From assembly GCA_030295235.1 (NCBI GenBank), contig AP026173.1, positions 186,001 through 250,000 of the forward strand: 64,000 nucleotides of DNA, written 5' to 3'. This DNA comes from Fistulifera solaris (Eukaryota; Bacillariophyta; Bacillariophyceae; Naviculales; Stauroneidaceae). Made by a program: the position numbers and the translations under genes. Below the pieces are notes generated by a model. It was not told the DNA's origin, did not search any database, and saw nothing but the letters and a program-made list of their open reading frames with translations. Below, in pieces: positions 55,776-64,000 of this stretch. The number at the start of each line of letters is the position of its first letter. Within the stretch, counting starts at the first letter, position 1.

Positions 55776-58700
55776 TTACACATTATTCATGAGGCGCGCT
55801 AGGCAAACGTTGCAGGAGGGCCTCATCGCAAAACACTTAGAAGCCCTCAAAAGAGCCATATGTTTATCGCTGAGAGGAGGTCCTTTGTCCAACGTCTTGT
55901 CGGTCACACCACTCCAATCATCAAAGTTTGAAGTGTCGAACAGACTCTTGATCGTGGGAATCCATGGAGCTTGTATTGCTCGCTCTCTCATTCTGACCGT
56001 GCTGAGATCACCGAACCACCTATGACTTAAAATGTCTTTTTCTCCGCGAGCCAAGGAACCAAGACGGTTTGATGGAGACTTTTCCAGTAACCTTGAAATG
56101 AAGTCAACCGCCTCCGGAGATCGTCCTTCCAATTCGGGAAAGTCTTCTTCAACGATCAGCCGATAAAGTTCGAACTGCTCAATACCGTCCTCATAAAAGG
56201 ACTAAAGCCCATGACCATTTCATAGCTCAAAACCCCCAGTGCCCAGTGGTCGACAGGCCAACTATGGCCTTGCGATATCACAATTTCAGGTGCAAGGTAG
56301 GCCGGGGTGCCACAAAGGGTGAATGTTTGATCCAAGACTTTCTTTGTGAAGCCGAAGTCGATCAGCTTAGGAAAACCAAACCTGTCGAGCATAACGTTTT
56401 CAGGTTTGAGATCGCGGTATACATATTTCTTTTGATGCAAATGAGCCAGGGCATCTGCAATTCCCAGCAAGTAAAAGCGAGCTCTATCCTCGTGTATCTT
56501 GATCCGACCGTCATCATTGTTGAGAATTGAAAATAGCTCTCCGCCTGGCACAAAATCCAGTAGCATATAAACAAATGCAGCGTCTTGAAAGGTTTGGAAA
56601 AGATCGATGATGAAGGGATGGTTCACATTCAGAAGAACATCTTTCTCGCGCTTACAAACCTCTACCTCTCCTTCGGTAATAAGGTGGTACTTCGATTGGA
56701 TCTTCAAAACGTAGGGTTGCTGCTTCTTAGCCTCCTTGTCGACGACCAACCAAACCTGACCAAATTCTCCTTCACCCAAACAAACCCGTCTTTCCAGGTT
56801 TTCAAGCTTGATATTCAGATTGAGGCTTGCCTTCGGCGAGTATAAGTGAAGATTATCATTGTCAAGGGCATCGGAAGATGATTTTGCTTTCTTGGCCTTT
56901 TTCTCATCTTTCAATGTACGTGGTTTCGAACTTCTAGTGCTTTCAGCTGTCACTTCAACATTTGCCTTTGTCGACTTCGGAGAAGCTAGTGGACTCTCCA
57001 TAGCGTTAGTATCGTTTGTAACAACGACTTGATCACCAAAGAACGCATAATAATCTTTCACGGACAGAACACCGCACGTGCAGTCGGATTCTGCAGTTAC
57101 TTTGGACAACGACCTCCCCTTCAGCGACTTATTATCTCTGGCCGACTGAAATAAGTTCTCCCCAAAATGTGCCCCTTCGGAAATCAGAAGTAAGTTTCGC
57201 CCCTCCGTTTCATAGACCTTCCCAGATCGAACGAAATAAATTGCAGCATCTACGTCTTGATCGGCTTCAATGATCGTGTCGCCTTTTGAATATTCGACGT
57301 TCTTAATCAACCGAGTTAGACCCACAATTTCGTAGTGTTTCAAAGGTCTTCCAGGTTTTCGTTCAAAAGATCTTACGGAATGAAGAGTTCTGGAATGAAT
57401 CGGAACCAAACTGGAACCCATAGCTTGGTCTTTGAGTTCTCTCGATACAACGTAGGCCTTTCCGTGAGTCAAAGCAACCACATTTGCTTTCATGATTGGT
57501 TCTTCGGCGAGTATTGCATGTTTTCCAAAGTAATCACCAGGGCCCATAATTTTGTTGTCTTTACTTAAACGGCCAACCTTTACGTCTCGGCACTCCACAC
57601 TACCTTCTGCTATCAAGAAAAACTTGTCGCCAATGTTGTCTTGCTTCGCTAAGGTTTCGCCTTTTTGAACTTGACGAGGGTGAGCAGATTGGAAAGCTTG
57701 TGGAGCTGTTCTGTCGACGCATTCTCTAAAAAGTCGAGCTTTTCTAATAAAGCTCGCTTGTGTACAGTGCTCCTAGTCGCCTCGTCCTGAAGCAAGTGCC
57801 TGAAGGTCGTCTGGTCGAATCGGTACAAAACTGAATCGGTAGTAGCCGTTGCAGATGCAAGACGACGTGAGTTGTGCAGCAATGCTTCCTCACCGAAGGA
57901 ATCACCATTCGTTGCCACATCATGCCTTTCACCATCAATGATAATGTCACACTGTCCGTCAGCGACGACATAGAAGTACTTATCCTCGTCGCCTTGCGCA
58001 AACAACTGGGTCCCCGCTGGAACATTGACCTTTTCGAATGCAGCTGTGAGTGACTTAATGGTCTTGTCAGGTAAATTTTCAAAGACGAATCGCTTTTTGA
58101 TTGCATTCTTCAGAAGTCGTTCCTCTTGATCCGTTTTTGGGTGTCGAGGAGCTTTAAAATTTGTAGGCAGCTTGGTTGGGACCTGATAGACATTACCAGC
58201 CTGACGTATAACAGGTACACCGTCTTTTCCTCCTTGGTCCTCGAAACGAGCTATTCTGGCAATAAACGAAGCTTTTTTCTTTTCTCTTTCGCGGAGAAAG
58301 TAGCGGGCCTGACAACTTCTTGGGTTGAATAGGGCTTAAGTCAGGTTCGACTATCTTTGTTTCTGCGCGCTTCTTCTTTTCCTTTTTCTCTTTCTTGTCC
58401 TTCTCTTTCTTACTGCTTTTCGACTTTTTTGGCGACGACTTAGGAGACTCAAACTCAGCGAGTGGTGGCACTGGAATCGGTGCAGCGTTTGAGGGGTCTT
58501 TTATTTCTTCAGTCGCATCGTGACGCATCGAAGATTCGCCGTCGTCCTCGTAGAGCTCTTCATCCGCTTCATGAATTACTTCCGGATGCTTATCGGCATT
58601 GAACACCTCGCGTATAGGACCGTCTTCATTGGAGAAGCTTTCGGATCCATCTTGCCATGTTTCGACGAATAGGCCTCTATTGCACTGTACAGGCAGAGAG

Positions 58701-60466
58701 AATCGATGTCGCTCCTTGGTGGGTGAAGTGGGCTCGGAAGAAGCAGAATCTGAATGATTACTGTTGTCGAGAGGACGTATAACTGCCGGGCCATTCTGCT
58801 TTATTTGATTTTCATAAGTGTTGCGGGCTATTCTCACAGGGCTTATGAGATCTTTGTTTCGAGGAGGAGTGAGAGATTGCTCGCGTTTTATTTGATTCTC
58901 AAATACGCCCCGAGCCATCATGACAGGGCTGGCAATTTCTTTGGGAGGAGGCGGTGGTGGCGGAGGTTGTTGTTCCTCTGAGGGTTCACTATCAATCTCG
59001 GATACTTCAATGCGCTCTGTTCGCAAAACTTCAGATTCTGCCTCTTCGTTTGCAACAGGCGTCACATTGTGCGTTGATGTGTCGTCTAATTCTAGTCCTG
59101 TCATGTCTTGTCGGATGTCATCGTGCATCATGGGTGGTTTTGGGAGTTCTTGCTTCGCCGCATTATTGGCAACTTTGCTCAAGAAGCGCTCGGCGACCGT
59201 ACCGCGTTTTGCACTGATAGGGCCACGATAATGTCCAGGTTCAACCACAACTGGCCTCTGAGCTTTATTTTCAGTAGCGTTGGTAGCATCACCTTCGGCA
59301 TCCGTCGTCTCAATAATGGCAGGAAACGCTGGCTGCCTAACGGATGCAGCGGGTTGCACTGAAGCAGCTGCATCTTTTCCCCATCGCCGTGTCGTCCCTG
59401 CAAAGCTGACGGGTGGGGTCGCTTTCTGGGTAGCATCGCTAACCGAAGACGGAAAAAGTTCCCTGAGGCCGTCCACCCGAACGATTTCCCAAGAATTTGT
59501 TCCTCAATTCGGAAAAAGACGTTGCCGAGTTGTCTAAAGAGTTTTTCGATTTTTCATTTTCCTGTAGCGAAACTTCTGAAGGGTCAAATCCGTCCATTGA
59601 AATCGAAGTATTCGAAGATTGCAATCCTCCTTTGTCTGTTTTCAAATCCATTGAAGGAACATCATTCACCTCGGCGGAAACGAATTCATTCTCTATACTA
59701 TGGGAGCTTGTTAGTGCTAGCAGAGGCGTTTCGACCTCGTCAATCACTTCAGTCACTTCATCGTCTTCCGATTTCCTTTCGGTCACTTCATCGCTCGCTT
59801 CGATCCTATTTTCCCCGTCAACGACATCGTCGGTTAGTTCAACGGTCGCTTCAATTTTCTTTTCTTTGACTTTGTCCTTGGATCTCTTTTTCTCCTTTTT
59901 CACTTTCGCCGATTTGTTGGATTTTGACGATCGAGGTACATCGTCATCCCTCTTTTGGGTGATTTTTGGTGCTTGGTGAGTTTCTTCGGAGATATTATTA
60001 CTGGCGAAGAAGTTATTGACGGATAAGGGTTCAGAAGCATATTCAGGTTGGCATCATTCTGTTTCTTCGCATTATCAATATCAAAGACTTCTCGACAGGC
60101 TTCCATCGTCAAAACCGCGCATACGCAGGCATCGTCGGCCGCTGTGACCGAGTAGGGTGAAATCACAATGGCAGAATCGTTGCCTTCGGAAGCTTTCAAT
60201 AATTCTTCACCAAAATTGCACCCACTCGGCAGTTTGATCGGCGCCATACCATCACGTCCCAACCATACGCTTCCCGTAATGACCAAGTAAAGGGCTGCCT
60301 TGGTTTCTTCATGAAGCTCGGTTATAATTTCGTCTTTATTGTAGGGTCGCACATCAATCTTACTGACCAACTCTTTGTATTGCGTATTCGTCAGTTTGCT
60401 TTCACGAAAGACATTTATACATTTGAGATCGTAATAAAGTGAATTGTAGTCGTCGAGTGCTGGCAT
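55776..60466 (-). CDS. Cyclic-nucleotide-dependent protein kinase (PKG-like, AGC group)
   Basis: A kinase of about 1,560 residues with several cyclic-nucleotide-binding (CNB) folds, resembling protist PKGs. A first, degenerate CNB fold is at the N-terminus (about 59.99-60.47 kb, CNFGEELL). A long acidic, Lys-rich linker follows, with a polyproline run near 58.95 kb. A canonical CNB domain lies at about 57.7-58.0 kb (FGEEALLHNSRRLASATA, the phosphate-binding cassette). Two more folds sit at 57.0-57.6 kb with weakened cassettes (YFGKHAILAEE, HFGENLFQ). The kinase domain (about 55.9-56.8 kb) has GEGEFGQVW, VLKIQSK, YRDLKPENVM, LIDFGFTK and TLCGTPAYLAPE. Single-base frame changes near 59945, 59490, 58280, 57665 and 56195 lie at homopolymers, and conserved sequence resumes in the next frame each time. 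Whether cGMP or cAMP is the ligand cannot be told. Kinase and CNB calls are secure. Confidence 0.86.
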
Positions 60467-61131
60467 GTTGCTATTGAACTATAGCTTTTAATGATGCAAA
60501 AGATAGATGAAGCTCATCAATAGCTTTCACTGGAAACAAAAAAAGAGAAAACAAGACGGCGGAGTAATTTAGGGGGACTTCTTTGGCTTCTCCTGACCAC
60601 GACAGACCAACGCGGTATCACTTGTGCTTGTACAGTTTCATGCGATAGACTTCGCGCAAGATTTCTCTACAGTTTTGAGGACACTCGTGAAAGACGGGAC
60701 TGTTCACAAGTCACAATGACCGTCACATGCCGAAGCAGAAAGTGTCACTCCAGTCAGTCACAATATTTATTTCGAGAAACACGTCGTAACACGCAATACG
60801 CGTTTCTTCGGGAATCATCTAAGGTTATGCTTACAAAATTAAGGTAAACAAACAAACTTACCAGCATAGTTTCCCTTTTCATCCGTCGATCACTAACGCG
60901 TATTTGAATCCGTTATCAGAATAAAGCGGAAAAACATACTATGTGAAAGGTCGCCTCCTCCTTGTTTACACACGAAAGAATTGCTTTCCCTTTAGCTCAT
61001 TTGGTATATCAATAAGATCTAGATTAAATTTTGATAATGTAAGCGCGCAACGCATTTCAAAAAGTCTTAATATTTATTGATACTACCAGCCCCTTCACTT
61101 AACTTCCGCTTCCACCGATAGATTGCTATAT
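60467..61131. other. Intergenic region
   Basis: Promoter region of the kinase gene (-). No protein-like frame. A tRNA-like box A at about 60990 was considered and rejected. Otherwise AT-rich and featureless. Confidence 0.4.
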
Positions 61132-62361
61132 CTATAACATTTCGTGTCGCCGCCCTTGAGATTTCGAGCGCTCACTTCCTCGTGGTTCCTCATCGGCACT
61201 CGTTTTTCGCGATCTCGATGGTCTCCGAGGCGATTCGGCCGGCAGTCGCTCCGTCGTCTGTGCGGGAGCGCTCTTGACGGAACGATTCTCGTTCGATCTT
61301 TGGTGAACTTTTTGTGCGTCCAAGACATTCGCCAGCGACTTGGGTTTCTTTTTGGCCACTCGAATCATAATTTTGCCCGCCGCGTTGGTTTCCACCATTC
61401 CGCTTTCGATGGCTTTCCGAAGATCGGCACTGGCGGCGACTTTCTTTACCACTCTTCGTCGCGGAGACTTTTTCGGGGTATCCTCGACGAGAGTCGCTTT
61501 GGTCTCACTGGATGTAGTAGCAGTGTCGTCGGAAGTAGTCAAATTGTCTTTTTCGGTCGACGCATGTAGCATGTGCGCCAAAACAGCATCCAAATTTTGG
61601 GTATCGCTTTCCTGATGCGACTTTTCACCGACTTTCTTTCTTCGGCTTAGAGACCGCGTTTTCTCTCGTGGCTTCTGACTCGGAGAAGTCCTAGTTGCAG
61701 ACGACTCAAGATCAGCAATTCTCTTTTTATGAGCACTGGATGTTCGACGCCGTGGAGTTGTGGATCCCTCCGTCTTAAGATTTTCGTTCGGTGTTTCTCT
61801 CCTAGGTTGCGTTTTCGATGCATCCTCGCCTCTTGATTTGCGACGAGTGCTACTCAACGGATCAAACGATGAATCGAAGGGTTCCCAGACGGCACTTGAC
61901 AACACATCTTCTGCTGTAGTTTTGCTGCTTGGCTTATTTCGAGTATTCCGACTCCGCCCACGCACGTTCGGTCCATTCTCCCCACGATCGCGGCTGGGTC
62001 GATGCGACTGTTCGGAGTGAAAGACTGCCTCATCATTCGCTACAAAGTCGTCCGGAAACGGATGTTCCGATTCTTCGGGCCACTCGGTGGCCTCGAAGTG
62101 TCCTGCCTCGTCGTCCTGACTTTTACTACTATCTTCTACGGTAGCAAAGTCTCCAAAGTCGGCCGCCGCAAAGATATCCGATAGGTGACTGTCGTGAAAT
62201 GCGGCCATTGTGTTTGCTTCGCGTTGCTGATTGAGTTCGGCGACCAAGGTATTCAAATCCTCCAAAGGAACGTCCCCATTTTGAATTAAACCTTGCAAGG
62301 TTTGAAAGAGCGTTTCCCGTTCGTCCGGTGCCAATCTTCTCGAGGTAGCCGTTTGCATCAT
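61132..62361 (-). CDS. Basic, probably disordered protein of unknown function
   Basis: A 409-residue intact frame of no recognised family, starting MMQTATSRRLAPDE. The first 50 residues (ETLFQTLQGLIQNGDVPLEDLNTLVAELNQQ) look helical and might form a small domain; the next 60 are acidic; the rest is Ser/Arg/Lys-rich with many SPRR, SRRK and TPRRR motifs that resemble nuclear-localisation and proline-directed phosphorylation sites. One conserved-looking segment, ADLRKAIESGMVETNAAGKIMIRV, stands out from the low-complexity background and may be a structured peptide. A nuclear or chromatin role is possible but is only inference from composition. Confidence 0.62.
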   Translation of the reverse strand: MMQTATSRRLAPDERETLFQTLQGLIQNGDVPLEDLNTLVAELNQQREANTMAAFHDSHLSDIFAAADFGDFATVEDSSKSQDDEAGHFEATEWPEESEHPFPDDFVANDEAVFHSEQSHRPSRDRGENGPNVRGRSRNTRNKPSSKTTAEDVLSSAVWEPFDSSFDPLSSTRRKSRGEDASKTQPRRETPNENLKTEGSTTPRRRTSSAHKKRIADLESSATRTSPSQKPREKTRSLSRRKKVGEKSHQESDTQNLDAVLAHMLHASTEKDNLTTSDDTATTSSETKATLVEDTPKKSPRRRVVKKVAASADLRKAIESGMVETNAAGKIMIRVAKKKPKSLANVLDAQKVHQRSNENRSVKSAPAQTTERLPAESPRRPSRSRKTSADEEPRGSERSKSQGRRHEML

Positions 62362-63173
62362 TCTGGGTTTCGAAAATCAATGGATGTGAACTTTTGAAGT
62401 GAATGATGGACGAAAGATTGTGCTATGCTTCCCCAGTTAGAGTGTGAAGTGTGAAGAAGGATGAGAATGATGACATGGCGCCGCGACGAAAGCGTGAGGT
62501 TGTTTGGATCAAGCGGGGCGGGGATCGGGAAAGCGCTCGGAAAAAGTCGGAACAGTCACTAACTGTACTAATTGCGACTACAAGATTCCGTGAACGGTAC
62601 TCGATAGTTAAGCCATTGATTCGGACGCTTCCTTATTTCATAATAGGGTATGAACAAAACAGTAGATGCTTGGTATAATTGCATCATTACATAGTATATT
62701 TCCAATCCGCTGTTGTTCACGTTGCCGGGCAATCTTCAATGATGGCAAAATGACTCTATTTCCCAATAGTAGACCTATCTGATCGTAATGTCGAAGCGGC
62801 TTTATGGCTTCGTGCTTCGTTGTCTTTTATAGTATTGCCCGTTGTTGTTTGGCGCCAGAATGGATAGTGTTGAGTGTTGAGGAAGAAAATTAACGGTGCG
62901 CTTAACGCTCGAGGCCCAATGAAACGCGAAGCTTGAGGTCGTCCGAGATCAATAAAAGGTCGTACAGGTACTCAAAGGACATCTTCCACGTTTCATTCCC
63001 CAGACACGATCCGGAAATAATTTATTGCATCGAAGAAACGAATGAATCCAAGCAGTTTGCTTCACATCGTAAAGCCATTTTTTTGAGGTGCAACACCGAC
63101 ATAACGTACCTTAAAGCTCGAACGTACGGGGCGGCGACTCTATTGTAAACAAAGAAGAAACGAAGCACTCAAC
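62362..63173. other. Divergent intergenic region
   Basis: Upstream of the basic protein gene (-) and the TPM-domain gene (+), so it holds both promoters. Frames at 62451-62678 and 62933-63148 lack signs of coding. No element recognised. Confidence 0.4.
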
Positions 63174-64000
63174 ATGACACGCTGCATCTCACGATCGATC
63201 CATCTGTTCTATTTGTTGGTGGCATGTTCCCACGCTTACATGACTCTGCCATGGCGTCCCGAACAATATCCTCATCCCGATCTGGATGCTCGGGTTTGTC
63301 GGACGGAATATCATCGTTTTTGTGATCCAGATCAAATATTGATGGAATCGGAAATTCAAAGTGTCGAAGCGTATTTACGAAAGGATCGGCGTCTCGAATG
63401 TCAGGAAAACATGTATGAAGTCCAATTTGGCGTTGCGATTGTGAAACAAGTGAGTTCGACAGATATGAGTCGGTTGTGACGATGAAATTTCCGGGCTCAC
63501 TTCATCTTTGTGTTTGTACAGATGGAATTGAATGGTTCTTTGGCACTGAACGCCGCCGAAGCCTTTGCTCGTACCATTCATGACAGTTGGGGCGTTGGGC
63601 AACAAACATCCTGTGGGGACACGGGAGCCTTGTTGTTTTTGAGTGAACACGATCGGACTCTGTATATTTCACGGGGCAGTGCCCTGGAGACGTACTTGAC
63701 GAATGCGCGCATCGACAAGATTGTCGCAGCGATGCGTCCCTATTTGCGAAAACAGCAATACGGACGCGCCATTTTGGAAGGATTACGACAAATGGATCAC
63801 TGGATGGAACAAGGACCCGCCACCGAAGATGAGAATAGCCCCGGTTGGGCTCCCGTCGTGATTGTCGTAATCTTTGTGGCCGTCTTTGTCGGCGTGGTCG
63901 TGTATGCCGCTCAGGAACAGAAACGAGAACGCGAACAATATGCCCGAATACAATATCATTTGAGTGAACTGGATCAACAACAAGCACAAGCGAAGCAGGG
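63174..64000 (+). CDS. TPM-domain membrane protein (partial; runs off the window)
   Basis: TPM domains (TLP18.3/Psb32/MOLO-1 family) occur in lumenal and extracytoplasmic proteins, some with acid phosphatase activity. Exon 1 is 63174-63449 and exon 2 starts at 63522; the 72-nt intron has a GTGAGT donor and a TACAG acceptor, phase 0. A signal peptide (MTRCISRSIHLFYLLVACSHA) precedes the domain, which includes QFGVAIVKQ, FARTIHDSWGVGQQ and TGALLFLSEHDRTLYISRGSALE, the typical strand order. After the domain a single membrane segment (VVIVVIFVAVFVGVVVYAA) is followed by a charged, probably coiled-coil tail (QEQKREREQYARIQYHLSEL). This makes a type I membrane protein. The 3' end lies beyond base 64000, so the full length is unknown. 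Confidence 0.82.

Noticed and set aside
60975-61060. A tRNA-like box A (TTAGCTCATTTGGTA) suggesting a tRNA gene
   Set aside because: No box B (GGTTCGAAT-like) follows at a proper distance and no cloverleaf can be drawn, so the match is probably chance.
62451-62678. A 75-codon plus-strand frame upstream of the TPM gene
   Set aside because: Low-complexity basic start and no family; it lies in a divergent promoter region.
1-64000. Retroelements or DNA transposons, common in diatom genomes
   Set aside because: I found no reverse transcriptase, integrase or transposase motif and no long terminal repeats in the window.

Overview
The window looks like nuclear DNA of a diatom, most likely a pennate Phaeodactylum-like species; the species is my inference. 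The evidence is short GT-AG introns of about 45-140 nt, eukaryotic families (HUWE1/UPL-type HECT ligase, a PKG-like kinase, Rtf2) and several N-termini of the diatom plastid type: a signal peptide whose cleavage site is followed by an aromatic residue (the ASAF rule). Gene spacing is tight, with about 0.2-1 kb between genes. I see no mobile element, CRISPR array, rRNA or convincing tRNA.

Layout. 0.6-2.3 kb: a serine-rich disordered protein (+). 2.7-15.3 kb: one giant HECT E3 ubiquitin ligase (-). 15.7-16.5 kb: a four-pass membrane protein (+). 16.7-17.7 kb: a Mn-type superoxide dismutase with a three-part presequence pointing to the plastid and probably the thylakoid lumen (-). 18.1-18.9 kb: a fatty-acid-hydroxylase-family protein (+), with a 5'-truncated second copy at 34.0-34.5 kb. 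19.0-32.1 kb: a giant multi-exon secreted mosaic protein with beta-helix, EGF-like, TIG, cadherin-like and FN3-like segments (-). 34.7-36.6 kb: two small tandem paralogues with a shared, apparently undescribed motif pair (-). 37.7-40.7 kb: a head-to-head pair of PP2C-type phosphatases with signal peptides. 41.3 kb: Rtf2 (+). 42.6-44.2 kb: a PhoD-like phosphatase with a C-terminal membrane anchor (+). 44.3-45.5 kb: a 2OG-Fe(II) oxygenase-like protein (-). 45.9-49.7 kb: bacterial-type UvrB followed directly by UvrC, apparently one fused, plastid-targeted excision-repair protein (+). 49.8-51.2 kb: an aldo/keto-reductase-like protein (-). 51.8-55.1 kb: two adjacent Gly/Tyr-rich secreted proteins (+), one built from duplicated mini-exons. 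55.8-60.5 kb: a cyclic-nucleotide-dependent kinase (-). 61.1-62.4 kb: a basic disordered protein (-). 63.2 kb to the window end: a TPM-domain membrane protein (+), cut by the window edge.

Sequence quality matters. Many long genes change frame by one base at short homopolymers, always where the conserved protein continues in the next frame. I read these as residual sequencing or assembly errors and treat the genes as intact, but the sequence alone cannot prove it. The most interesting items are the UvrB-UvrC fusion, the Gly/Tyr-rich pair with its duplicated exons, the lumen-directed SOD and the giant mosaic protein.
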